DNA of 8,642 nt, taken from NCBI GenBank assembly GCA_015904045.1, contig JABMDG010000092.1, positions 28,705 to 37,346 on the forward strand. Direction: 5' to 3'. Position numbers and translations under genes: made by a program. The stretch's first letter is position 1. Every line of letters begins with the position of its first letter. This document shows positions 1 through 6,652 of this stretch, one piece after another. Source of the DNA: Nitrospira sp. (lineage in GTDB: Bacteria; Nitrospirota; Nitrospiria; Nitrospirales; Nitrospiraceae). Below the pieces are notes generated by a model, which was given only the letters and a program-made list of their open reading frames with translations, made no database searches and was not told the origin of the DNA.

Positions 1-133
1 CCGACTCGAGTTGGTCTGTGAGCGCATCACATCGGCATTCCATGCCTGCAAGATCTCGTGTGATCTGTGCCAGTTCCATCATGACGGCTTCCTCAGCCCT
101 CTCCTTCACCCTGCGAAGCGAATCCAAGCTCAT
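1..133 (-). CDS. fliJ: FliJ, flagellar export chaperone/ATPase stalk protein (N-terminal part, cut by window edge)
   Basis: The first 44 codons of a gene that runs off the left edge, too short to be listed as a full ORF. Its ATG overlaps the fliI stop in an ATGA arrangement (133-130), so translation is probably coupled. The visible peptide begins MSLDSLRRVKERAEEAVMME and is rich in Arg, Glu, Ala and Leu with heptad-like spacing, as expected for the first helix of the long FliJ coiled coil. In the family, FliJ inserts into the FliI hexamer like the gamma subunit of F1-ATPase and recycles export chaperones. Identity rests on position directly after fliI and on the charged helical N-terminus. 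Sequence conservation in FliJ is weak, so context carries most of the weight. No strong Shine-Dalgarno is visible (only AGG seven bases upstream), consistent with coupling. Confidence 0.82.
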   Translation of the reverse strand, partial: MSLDSLRRVKERAEEAVMMELAQITRDLAGMECRCDALTDQLES

Positions 134-1437
134 GCGGCCTGTTTCGCCAACGTCACCAGGCCCTGCACCGAGGGGACCAGAGGAGACGGTTGGTCGATGT
201 CCTGTCGGAGGTAGCCGTTGATCGCGTCCTGCAACTGCACGGCGCGGTCGAGGGCCCCATTCATTCCCTGCTTGTACGCACCGAGGAGGATCAGATCCTC
301 GGACTGCCGATACCGGGCGATCAGTTCCATCACTGTGCCAGCCGCGGCTTGATGCTCCCGCCCCACGATGTCTCGCATCACCCGGCTGGTGCTTTGCAGC
401 AGATCGATTGCGGGGAAATGGTTCCTTGCGGCCAGCGCGCGGGATAAGACGATATGGCCGTCCAAAATCGACCGCACAGCGTCGGCGATAGGATCGGTCA
501 GGTCATCCCCGTCGACCAGTACGGTGTACAAACCGGTGATCGCGCCAGGCCCAGGCCCCGTGCCGACTCGTTCCAGAATCCTCGGCAACATGGTGAAGAC
601 CGAGGGGGTATAGCCTTTCGTCGCCGGGGGCTCACCGATTGCCAGCCCAATTTCCCGCTGGCTGTAGGCTAATCGCGTCAGCGAATCCATCAATAAGAGC
701 ACTTGCTGCCCCGCATCGCGGAAGTACTCTGCGATCGTGGTCGCCACGAGCGCCGCGCGCAGCCGCACCAGCGGCGCTTGATCGGATGTGGCCACGACGA
801 CGACGGACCGCTGCAGCGCGGCCTCGCCCAAATCACGCTCCAAGAACTCCTTGACCTCACGTCCCCGTTCCCCGACCAGCGCAATGACATTGACGTCGGC
901 TTTCGTGTAGCGGCTGATCATCCCGAGCAGGACACTTTTCCCGACGCCGGCTCCCGAAAAGATGCCCATCTTCTGTCCGCGGCCGCAGGTCAAGAATCCA
1001 TTGATCGCCCGGATGCCGAGATCGAGCGGCTCCCTGATCCGCGCCCGTTTGAGCGGGTTGGGTGCGCCGGCGTGCAGCGGATATCGTACGGCGGACGTGA
1101 TGTCCCCTTTCTCATCGAGCGGCCGGCCCAGCCCGTCGAGCACGCGGCCTAACAGATTCCGGCCGACGGGCAAACTCGCCACCCGGCCCGTCATCGTAAT
1201 CAGGCTGCCGGGGCCGATCCCCTGCATCTCCCCCAACGGCATGAGCAAGACGCGGTCGCCGCGAAACCCCACCACCTCGGCGGCAATGGGTTCACCGCCG
1301 TCTTCTCTGCTGATCTCGCACAACTCTCCTACCGTCGCCATCGGCCCGGATCCCTCAATCACAATCCCGATGGCTTGCACCACCCGGCCCGCGACCACCA
1401 CAGGGTCGATCTGGTCGAGTACGGCGTTAAGATTCAC
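130..1437 (-). CDS. fliI: FliI, ATPase of the flagellar type III export apparatus
   Basis: A 435-residue F1-beta-like ATPase of normal FliI length. It powers or assists unfolding and entry of flagellar substrates into the export gate at the cytoplasmic face of the basal body. Visible motifs: Walker A SGAGVGKS at 161-168 (K167), the VGERGREVKEF block with catalytic Glu at about 190, Walker B LLLMDSLTR at 247-255 (D251), and the family block LSRALAARNHFPAIDLL at 331-347 carrying the inter-subunit Arg. The N-terminal ~100 residues form the beta-barrel/hexamerisation region (GRVLDGLGRPLD at 97-108). The start is GTG at 1437-1435, with AGGA seven bases upstream inside the end of fliH, an 11-bp overlap. 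It must partner with the unusual receiver-FliH upstream and with FliJ downstream. A generic type III secretion ATPase (SctN) is excluded by the flagellar neighbours. Confidence 0.98.
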   Translation of the reverse strand: MNLNAVLDQIDPVVVAGRVVQAIGIVIEGSGPMATVGELCEISREDGGEPIAAEVVGFRGDRVLLMPLGEMQGIGPGSLITMTGRVASLPVGRNLLGRVLDGLGRPLDEKGDITSAVRYPLHAGAPNPLKRARIREPLDLGIRAINGFLTCGRGQKMGIFSGAGVGKSVLLGMISRYTKADVNVIALVGERGREVKEFLERDLGEAALQRSVVVVATSDQAPLVRLRAALVATTIAEYFRDAGQQVLLLMDSLTRLAYSQREIGLAIGEPPATKGYTPSVFTMLPRILERVGTGPGPGAITGLYTVLVDGDDLTDPIADAVRSILDGHIVLSRALAARNHFPAIDLLQSTSRVMRDIVGREHQAAAGTVMELIARYRQSEDLILLGAYKQGMNGALDRAVQLQDAINGYLRQDIDQPSPLVPSVQGLVTLAKQAA

Positions 1438-2461
1438 GTTCCGTCCTGTTCTTCAGTGCGCTGCCTAACCGCAGCAGCTGCGCGTCCAGTGAGGCATCGA
1501 TCACACGATTGGGCGTCTGCAGCAGGCACCTGCCGCGCGCGAGCCCGAGAACTGGTTCGATCTTCAAAGTCAGCGCTAGATCCCGTTGCGCCGCGAGTTC
1601 GGCTTGCGCCTCCGCCAGTGTCGGCGCATCTGCCGGATGCACTTGGATGACGACAGTGCCCGGTTCTCGCACCGCACCGATCGCCGACTTGGCTAGCCCC
1701 ACGATCTGGTCTTTGCAGGTCTCGGCCGCCTCGTGCAGAACTTTGGTCGCGATGTGGAACGCGAGCGACACGACCTCGTCTTCGAATGTCCGCCGGAGCG
1801 AGGCTCGCGCCCCCTCAAAGGCCCGCAACACATCTGCGAAGACCGCTCGCTCGTGTCGGCGCTCCTCTTCTGCATTCCGCTTTCCCTCTGCCATGCCGCG
1901 TTCAAATTCCGTCAGCCCGTCTTCCCCCCGCAGCGACCCGTCCTCGCCGAACGTCTGCAGCGGCACGTTCCCAAGCCGCACCGCGCCGGACCGGATCGCG
2001 GCATGTTTCAACACGGTGTTCTCCGCGCGGAGCCGATGCAATTCCAACAGTCGGCGCGCCGTCATCAGCACCACGTCGTTCTGAACGGGCTTCATCAAGA
2101 AGTCCGTCGCGCCGGCCTTCATCGCGCGAACTGCGAGCTCCACAGTCGGCGCGCCCGTCATCACGACACCGATGATACGGGTGTCGATGATCTGCGCTGC
2201 TTCAAGGAGCGCGATGCCATCCTGGTCGGGAAGCGAGACATCCACAATCAATAGCGCCGGCACGGACTGCTTCATCATGGCGAGAGCTTCCCGGCCCGAA
2301 GCAGCAGCCCGCACGGATACCCCCTCCGGACGGAAGATTTCCAGGAACAAGTCCCGGATCGGTTCATCATCGTCGACGATCAGAATCGAACCGTGGGACC
2401 GTCGCACATCGCCCGTCTTCCCGCGCGGCATCACGGTCTGTAGCGCCGTTCCTACCCCCAT
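1427..2461 (-). CDS. fliH: FliH fused to an N-terminal two-component receiver domain
   Basis: A 344-residue fusion. Residues 26-140 are a CheY/NtrC-type receiver with every phosphorylation residue present: acidic pair D30/D31 (ILIVDDDEP), phospho-acceptor D74 (LLIVDVSLPDQDG), switch T102 (VVMTG), aromatic F121 and K124 (DFLMKP). Residues 137-155 (LLELHRLRAENTVLKH region) look like the coiled-coil linker of NtrC-family regulators. From about 180 the protein is FliH: a GxxxG unit (G189/G193), a charged helix, then the conserved C-terminal domain ending in the GRCLLQTPNRVIDASLDAQL block (310-329). FliH normally dimerises, binds and restrains FliI, and docks it to FliN and FlhA. The usual FliH N-terminus is missing, and the protein has no Trp at all. 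The start is ATG at 2461, immediately after the fliG stop, with AGGAG nine bases upstream. An internal start at M190 (1894) has no good ribosome site. An automated annotation might call this only a response regulator. Confidence 0.93.
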   Translation of the reverse strand: MGVGTALQTVMPRGKTGDVRRSHGSILIVDDDEPIRDLFLEIFRPEGVSVRAAASGREALAMMKQSVPALLIVDVSLPDQDGIALLEAAQIIDTRIIGVVMTGAPTVELAVRAMKAGATDFLMKPVQNDVVLMTARRLLELHRLRAENTVLKHAAIRSGAVRLGNVPLQTFGEDGSLRGEDGLTEFERGMAEGKRNAEEERRHERAVFADVLRAFEGARASLRRTFEDEVVSLAFHIATKVLHEAAETCKDQIVGLAKSAIGAVREPGTVVIQVHPADAPTLAEAQAELAAQRDLALTLKIEPVLGLARGRCLLQTPNRVIDASLDAQLLRLGSALKNRTERES

Positions 2462-3454
2462 TTAGACCATCTCCTCTCCCGCGCCGGCGATCACGATGCG
2501 GCCCTCTTCTTCCAGCTTGCGGCAGACCTTGAGAATGTTCTGCTGCGCCTTCTCGACGTCGGCCACCCGGACAGGCCCTTTCGCCTCCATATCGTCCCGC
2601 AGCATCTCGGCGGCTCGCGTCGACATGTTCTTGAAAATTCTCTCCTTGACCTCCGGATTGGCACCGCGAAGCGCGAGCGGTAGATCATCCTTGCTGATTT
2701 CCTTCAGCAATTCCTGCAGGCCGCGGTCATCGACCTTGACCAAGTCATCGAACACGAACATGAGCGCGCGAATCGAATCGGCCAAGGGCTGGCTCTTCTC
2801 GGCGATCTTGGCCATGATGCCTCCTTCGCTGGCCTTGTCCATGCGGGTGAGGATGTCGGCCATCACCTCGGCTCCGCCGATGCTTTGTCCGCCCAACCCT
2901 TTGCTGGCGAGAAGCACCTCTTGCAGGCTTTGACTGAGTTCTTCCAGCACATCCGGCTGCACTTCTTCCATGGTCGCAAGCCGCAGGGCGACATCGCCGC
3001 GCATGGCCTCCGGCAGTGCGGCCAACACCTGTCCCGCTTGCTCGCTTTCAAGATGAGCCAGAATGACCGCCACCGTTTGCGGATGCTCGATTTTGATCAT
3101 TTTGGCAATGGTTTTCACATCCACCCAACGAAGCGCTTCCAATCCTGGGTAACTCTTCCGCGTCATGGACTCAAGGATACGCGCCGCCTTTTCGGGACCC
3201 AGGGCCTTAATCAAAATGTTCTTGATGTACTCTTTTCCCTGGAATTGCACCTCTCCCGAAGCACTCGCGTCCTTAAAATCTGTGATCACCGCATCTTCCT
3301 GGTCTCTTGAAATTTGGGCTGTGCCGTTCATAAAGCTCCCCAGCTTCTTGATCTCTTTGGGATCGAGCAACCTCATCACCTGCGCGGCGGCCTCTTCACC
3401 GATCGCGCGCAGGAGAATCGCCGCTTTTTGTTCACCCGTCAGATTCTGAGACAC
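2462..3454 (-). CDS. fliG: FliG, flagellar motor switch/rotor protein
   Basis: A 330-residue protein of normal FliG length. It binds FliF through its N-terminal domain (about 1-105), FliM through the middle domain with the EHPQT motif (123-127), and generates torque against MotA through the C-terminal domain (about 217-325). The C-terminal block contains the MFVF motif (232-235). The charged torque-helix residues align with E. coli: R280, D287, D288 and R296 match E. coli R281, D288, D289 and R297. R263 replaces K264, so the charge is kept. The motor therefore appears functional. Translation starts at GTG (3454-3452), one base after the fliF TAA, with AGGA about ten bases upstream. The stop abuts the fliH start without a gap. 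It is part of the tightly packed fliFGHIJ run. Confidence 0.98.
   Translation of the reverse strand: MSQNLTGEQKAAILLRAIGEEAAAQVMRLLDPKEIKKLGSFMNGTAQISRDQEDAVITDFKDASASGEVQFQGKEYIKNILIKALGPEKAARILESMTRKSYPGLEALRWVDVKTIAKMIKIEHPQTVAVILAHLESEQAGQVLAALPEAMRGDVALRLATMEEVQPDVLEELSQSLQEVLLASKGLGGQSIGGAEVMADILTRMDKASEGGIMAKIAEKSQPLADSIRALMFVFDDLVKVDDRGLQELLKEISKDDLPLALRGANPEVKERIFKNMSTRAAEMLRDDMEAKGPVRVADVEKAQQNILKVCRKLEEEGRIVIAGAGEEMV
2471..2475 (-). promoter_or_regulatory. Ribosome binding site supporting the full receiver-fliH start
   Basis: AGGAG, within the last codons of fliG, is nine bases before the ATG at 2461. It supports translation of the whole receiver-FliH fusion rather than a FliH-only product. 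No comparable site precedes the next in-frame ATG (2431) or the internal ATG at 1894. Confidence 0.7.
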
Positions 3455-3455
3455 G

Positions 3456-5042
3456 TTATGCGTTTCCTGAAGGGGCCTTCAGCCACTGTTTAACAACCAC
3501 CGCCGTCGTGTCGGGATTCCTCCGGGCCATATCGATGATCTGGGCCCGATCCGGCGCCCCGGCAAGCGCCGCTTCAGCCGCTCCTGCAGTCACCCCCGGC
3601 ACGCCGACTCCCGTGTCGGAGCCCGTGGCCTGAGCCGTCGAGCTCAACATCGCGAGCAAGGGACGCACGATAAAGAAGAAGATGATGAAAAAGAGCAGGC
3701 CCCCGACGACATACCGCAGATACGGCAGCCATGCGTTCGGTGTATCGGCCGTGGCTTCGGCTGCGGCTGGCGCCTCGTCGGGCCCCAGACCGAACTGCAC
3801 GTTGACCACCTGTACTTGGTCCTGGCGATCTGCTGAAAATCCCATGGCCTTCTTGACGATCTCTTCGATCCGCTTCAGATCGTCTTCCGAGCGAGGCACA
3901 TATTTTCGTCCGGACTCGGCGGTCGCCTTGTCGCCGGTCAGCCCCTCACCAGCCTTGGGCGTCTCATAGGTCCCATCGACCAGCACGGCCACGGACAGTT
4001 GCTTGATGACTCCGACAGGCTCCACGATTTTCGAGACGGTGCGACTGATCTCGTAATTGACGGTCTCATTCTTCGTCAGGCTGTTGTTCGAACTGGTTTG
4101 CGCCGGCTCCTGCTCCGTTCCCGGCGGCACGTTCGACTGCACACCCGGCACCCCACCGGTTACTCCATTGGTCCCGCTGGCTTTTTCTTGGCCCCGCTGT
4201 TCACTTCTGACCACCTGGCTGTTTGGATCGTACCGTTCCTCCGTCGTCTCCACCTTGCGAAAATCGACCAGGCTGGACACACGTACGACCGCTTTCCCGT
4301 CCCCGACGATCCGTTCCAGCATCGATTGGATACGGAGCTCGATGTCCTTTTCGATGCTGTGCTGATACTCGAGTTGTGCGTTCGTCAACCCGGTCGTCTC
4401 GTCAGCCGCCGCACCCGACAGCAATCGGCCGTGCCCGTCGACGATGGTCACCTCGCGGGCCTGGAGCCCTTCGACACTGCTGGACACCAGATTGACCACG
4501 CCCTGCACTTGTGCTTTCGTCAACTGCTGCCCGTTCCGTAAGGACACGACCACGGATGCGCGCGCCTTCTCCTGCTCGCTGGCGAACAGTCTCCGTTCCG
4601 GAATGGCAAGATGGACGCGTGCCCGTTCCACTTCCGGCATCTGGGCGATTGTTCTGGCCAACTCGCCTTGCAGCGCCCGGCGGTAGTTGAGCTTCTGGAC
4701 GAAATCGGACATACCGATCGACGTGCGGTCGAAAATCTCGAAGCCGACCCCGCCTCCGTGCGGCAGGCCTTGTGTCGCCAATTGCAGGCGAAGATCATGC
4801 ACCTGCGCGCTAGGCACCAGAACGGTCGCGCCGCCGCCGGTCGTTTCATACGGCACTTTGGCTTCTTTGAGCTTGTCGATAATCGCTGCCGCATCCTCGC
4901 CGTTCAGATTGGTAAACAGCACCTGCATATCCGGTTGCTGTGTCCACAACGTCAGTGCGATGAGCCCCGCCACTGACCCGGCCAGCGCGACCAGAATAAT
5001 CATCCGCTGATTGATCGAAAATTTTGCAAACAAGTTGTTCAT
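3456..5042 (-). CDS. fliF: FliF, flagellar MS-ring protein
   Basis: A 528-residue inner-membrane ring protein. The first membrane helix is at about 14-34 (MIILVALAGSVAGLIALTLW) and the second at about 441-465 (VVGGLLFFIIFFFIVRPLLAML). Between them are the periplasmic ring-building domains: YscJ-like region about 40-210, including GFEIFDRTSIGMSDFVQKLN at 100-119 and the ERARVHLAIPER block at 139-150, then the flagella-specific collar region with a low-complexity Gly/Pro/Gln/Ser loop at about 280-320. The cytoplasmic tail ends with RRNPDTTAVVVKQWL (507-521), the FliG-binding segment. FliF nucleates basal-body assembly and houses the export gate. The ATG at 5042 lies 23 bases after fliE. The ribosome site is weak (GCGAGA), so coupling to fliE translation is likely. 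No frameshift or missing domain is visible. Confidence 0.98.
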   Translation of the reverse strand: MNNLFAKFSINQRMIILVALAGSVAGLIALTLWTQQPDMQVLFTNLNGEDAAAIIDKLKEAKVPYETTGGGATVLVPSAQVHDLRLQLATQGLPHGGGVGFEIFDRTSIGMSDFVQKLNYRRALQGELARTIAQMPEVERARVHLAIPERRLFASEQEKARASVVVSLRNGQQLTKAQVQGVVNLVSSSVEGLQAREVTIVDGHGRLLSGAAADETTGLTNAQLEYQHSIEKDIELRIQSMLERIVGDGKAVVRVSSLVDFRKVETTEERYDPNSQVVRSEQRGQEKASGTNGVTGGVPGVQSNVPPGTEQEPAQTSSNNSLTKNETVNYEISRTVSKIVEPVGVIKQLSVAVLVDGTYETPKAGEGLTGDKATAESGRKYVPRSEDDLKRIEEIVKKAMGFSADRQDQVQVVNVQFGLGPDEAPAAAEATADTPNAWLPYLRYVVGGLLFFIIFFFIVRPLLAMLSSTAQATGSDTGVGVPGVTAGAAEAALAGAPDRAQIIDMARRNPDTTAVVVKQWLKAPSGNA

Positions 5043-5065
5043 CGGTGTCTCGCTGGTTCAATCGG

Positions 5066-5371
5066 TTAAATTTGCATGCGCTGAATTTCTTCATACGCGG
5101 TGACGAGTTTATTCCTGACCTGCATCATCAATTGAAACGACACGCTGGCCTGTTGCAATGCGACCATCGTCCGATGAATGTCCTGCGTCTGGCCCGTCAG
5201 AAGCGCATCAACGGCCTGGCCCCCTTGGAGTTGCGCATCGTTGACCTTGCCGATCGCCGCCTTGAGCGAATCCATGAACCCTCCGGATCCGGACTGGGAC
5301 ACGGCCGAGCCGGCCGACCCGATGTCGGGAATCGCAGGAACCGCCGATCCGATGCCGTGAATCTGGCTCAT
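5066..5371 (-). CDS. fliE: FliE, MS-ring/rod junction protein
   Basis: 101 residues with the chosen start, the usual FliE length. FliE is an early export substrate that links the FliF ring to the FlgB/FlgC rod. The N-terminal 30 residues are low-complexity Gly/Ser/Ala. The conserved part starts at GFMDSLKAAIGKVND (31-45) and ends with the family signature VRNKLVTAYEEIQRMQI (85-101). The frame is open a further 11 codons upstream (to 5404). The ATG at 5371 is preferred because GGGAGGT lies four bases before it and because starting there removes an otherwise unneeded overlap with flgC. The flgC stop is two bases upstream of this ATG. No Sec signal is present, as expected for a type III export substrate. 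Confidence 0.95.
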   Translation of the reverse strand: MSQIHGIGSAVPAIPDIGSAGSAVSQSGSGGFMDSLKAAIGKVNDAQLQGGQAVDALLTGQTQDIHRTMVALQQASVSFQLMMQVRNKLVTAYEEIQRMQI

Positions 5372-5373
5372 GG

Positions 5374-5823
5374 TTACCTCCCGATTTCCAAGGCCTTGTT
5401 CCACATGGCGCGTGTCGCATTGATCGCCTGCACATTGGCCTCGTAGGCGCGCGACGCGCCGATCATGTTGACCATTTCTTCCATCACATTCACATTGGGG
5501 AGCCGGACGAACCCCTTGGGGTCGGCATCCGGATGATGCGGGTCATAGATCAGTTGTCCGGGTTTGAAGTCTTCCACGACGCGCGCCACGGAGACGCCTT
5601 CGAGCGCACGCGCCGTCGGCCCGTCCGCCACCCGGCGAAACGTCTGCTGAAAGGTACCGGACACTGGTGCCGAGCGAAAGATGACGTCTCGCCGTTTGTA
5701 CGGCCCACCGCCGGGTGTATGGGTGGACTGCGCGTTGGCCAGATTGCTGGCAATGACGTTGAGCCGTCGTCGCTGGGCATCCAATCCGGATACCGAAACC
5801 GCCATACCGTCCATCATGTCCAT
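5374..5823 (-). CDS. flgC: FlgC, flagellar proximal rod protein
   Basis: 149 residues from the chosen start. FlgC is a rod subunit exported by the flagellar type III apparatus and assembled in the periplasm. It carries the N-terminal rod-family motif SGLDAQRRRLNVIASNLANA (12-31), the FlgC core GVSVARVVEDFKPGQLIYDP (76-95) followed by HPDADPKGFVRLPNVN (97-112), and the C-terminal helix MEEMVNMIGASRAYEANVQA (114-133). N- and C-terminal helices pair in the assembled rod. The frame could begin two codons earlier at a GTG (5829), but that GTG lies inside the GAGGAGGT ribosome site. The ATG at 5823, four bases after the site, is the better start. Its stop shares bases with the fliE ribosome site, so the two are coupled. 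Confidence 0.96.
   Translation of the reverse strand: MDMMDGMAVSVSGLDAQRRRLNVIASNLANAQSTHTPGGGPYKRRDVIFRSAPVSGTFQQTFRRVADGPTARALEGVSVARVVEDFKPGQLIYDPHHPDADPKGFVRLPNVNVMEEMVNMIGASRAYEANVQAINATRAMWNKALEIGR
5376..5382 (-). promoter_or_regulatory. Ribosome binding site deciding the fliE start
   Basis: GGGAGGT is four bases before the ATG at 5371, and its last T is the first base of the flgC TAA stop. This fixes the fliE start 33 bases inside the longest open frame and implies coupling of fliE to flgC translation. Confidence 0.85.
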
Positions 5824-5827
5824 AAGC

Positions 5828-5835
5828 ACCTCCTC
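5828..5835 (-). promoter_or_regulatory. Ribosome binding site deciding the flgC start
   Basis: GAGGAGGT is four bases before the ATG at 5823. The alternative GTG at 5829 overlaps the site itself and is therefore unlikely. The long 18-bp inverted repeat lies about 40 bases upstream, so folding there need not mask the site. Confidence 0.85.
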
Positions 5836-5875
5836 AATAATTGGCTACGCCGCTATGCGTTCTGTTTGTCGCATC

Positions 5876-5965
5876 TCGTGAAGCGTATCTCGTATCTCGC
5901 AAGCAAAGATGATATGCGGCCTCTTTCTGTCCTGCGCTTCACACGTCACGAGATACGTTTCACGA
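5876..5965. repeat. Intergenic inverted repeat with tandem heptamers between flgB and flgC
   Basis: The arms TCGTGAAGCGTATCTCGT (5876-5893) and ACGAGATACGTTTCACGA (5948-5965) are reverse complements at 17 of 18 positions, separated by 54 bp. GTATCTC is tandemly repeated at 5885-5898, and the variant GCATCTC occurs at 5871-5877. The 157-bp gap (5824-5980) has no supported gene and breaks an otherwise tightly packed gene run. In RNA the arms could form a long stem upstream of the flgC ribosome site. It looks like an extragenic palindromic repeat, and its family is not identified. Confidence 0.65.
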
Positions 5966-5980
5966 ACATGACCTGTCTCG

Positions 5981-6391
5981 CTATCGCGCATCTCGGATCG
6001 CGCTGAGCAACCCCTCGAACTTTTTCGCGATGATCGTGGCCGCGGCGTTGTACTGCATGGCGTTGTCGGACAGTTTCGCCATCTCCAGCTCCAGATTCAC
6101 AGAGTTCGCATCGAGCGGGAGATCACCCGCCGGCACTTCGCTCAACTTTCCGGTCACCGCCCGCACGTCCTGCGGTCCTTGCACCCCGAAATGGCGGGAC
6201 TGCGTTGCGGTCAAGACGATCGGAAGACGTCCCCGGTGCGCCGAGCGCAGTTGCTCGGTGAAATTCAACTCGGAGGCGCGATAACCCGGCGTCTCTTCAT
6301 TGGCCAGATTCGATGCAATCACGCGTTGCCGCGCACTACGGAGGTCCAACGTCCGCTCCAACAATCGCATAGTCCGGTCAAAGATCGTCAT
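5981..6391 (-). CDS. flgB: FlgB, flagellar proximal rod protein
   Basis: 136 residues with the chosen start, normal for FlgB. It is the most proximal rod subunit, contacting FliE. The N-terminal rod motif RQRVIASNLANEETPGYRAS (21-40) is clear. The C-terminal half contains the NSVNLELEMAKLSDNAMQYN block, followed by the terminal helix (AAATIIAKKFEGLLSAI). The frame is open nine codons further upstream (to 6418), but the ATG at 6391 has AGGGAGGG five bases before it and gives the expected N-terminus. It is the first flagellar structural gene in the window. It follows a 312-bp gap carrying possible promoter elements and is separated from flgC by an unusually long 157-bp repeat-bearing gap, so it may have different transcript stability from the genes after it. 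Confidence 0.95.
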   Translation of the reverse strand: MTIFDRTMRLLERTLDLRSARQRVIASNLANEETPGYRASELNFTEQLRSAHRGRLPIVLTATQSRHFGVQGPQDVRAVTGKLSEVPAGDLPLDANSVNLELEMAKLSDNAMQYNAAATIIAKKFEGLLSAIRDAR

Positions 6392-6396
6392 GTCTG

Positions 6397-6404
6397 CCCT
6401 CCCT
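6397..6404 (-). promoter_or_regulatory. Ribosome binding site deciding the flgB start
   Basis: AGGGAGGG lies five bases before the ATG at 6391. It supports this ATG over the in-frame upstream start at 6418, which would place the site inside the coding region. Confidence 0.8.
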
Positions 6405-6434
6405 TCGCCCCACACCATCCCCGCTGTGCAACCC

Positions 6435-6628
6435 TAGCCCGCATGATTCATGAACGCTTCTACTGCAATCTCCGATCCGCTGTTGCGACAAGCCTGCGGC
6501 CGTCGGGCTCGCCCCTCGCCCCCTCGACGTACTGCACGAGTACGCCTCAGGCCCTCCGGGCTCCGCGCGCCGGTCTCACGACGCGGCTTGGCGATTTCGC
6601 GACGAACCGTCATGAATCATGCGGGCTA
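6435..6628. repeat. 194-bp palindromic, MITE-like element with 19-bp perfect terminal inverted repeats
   Basis: The ends TAGCCCGCATGATTCATGA (6435-6453) and its exact reverse complement (6610-6628) bound a GC-rich, non-coding interior. Close to the centre is a local hairpin CGTACT-GCACG-AGTACG (6528-6544), and CAAGCC (6489-6494) can pair with GGCTTG (6585-6590). Each end carries a TA dinucleotide, which would fit TA target duplication of an IS630/Tc1-type element, although TA is palindromic and could simply be part of the repeat. It contains no transposase gene. It fills most of the gap between the response regulator and flgB. It may be a dispersed non-autonomous element, an extragenic palindrome acting on the RNA, or both. 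Copy number elsewhere in the genome is unknown from this window. Confidence 0.75.
6464..6479 (-). promoter_or_regulatory. Candidate sigma-54 (-24/-12) promoter for flgB
   Basis: Read on the minus strand, the sequence is CGGATCGGAGATTGCA. It has GG and GC exactly ten bases apart and a perfect TTGCA at -12. At -24 it has CGGATCG against the consensus TGGCACG (four of seven positions). Transcription would begin near 6453, leaving a leader of about 60 bases before flgB. A sigma-54 activator gene lies immediately upstream. The site sits inside the palindromic element, so it could be chance sequence within a repeat. Confidence 0.4.
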
Positions 6629-6652
6629 ATGCCGCCGAATCAGACTCAACTT

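Noticed and set aside
1427..1894. Internal FliH-only start at M190
   Set aside because: The bases before it (GAACGCGGC) contain no Shine-Dalgarno, and a product from there would lose part of the charged linker. The upstream ATG has a good site.
1509..2084. 191-codon open frame on the plus strand
   Set aside because: Antisense to the receiver-FliH gene. Its Ser/Arg/Ala-rich composition is typical of a shadow frame in GC-rich DNA.
3999..4541. 180-codon open frame on the plus strand
   Set aside because: Antisense to fliF, with His/Arg/Leu-rich composition and no motif.
4846..5094. 82-codon minus-strand frame across the fliE-fliF junction
   Set aside because: Overlaps the end of fliE and the start of fliF out of frame. 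Both flanking genes are secure.
5372..5404. Longer fliE start 11 codons upstream
   Set aside because: It would overlap the end of flgC and ignore the strong GGGAGGT site before the internal ATG.
6427..6446. Second sigma-54-like site closer to flgB, with TTGCA and upstream GGGC
   Set aside because: GG and GC are nine rather than ten bases apart, which is normally inactive, and the -24 half lies in the end of the terminal repeat.
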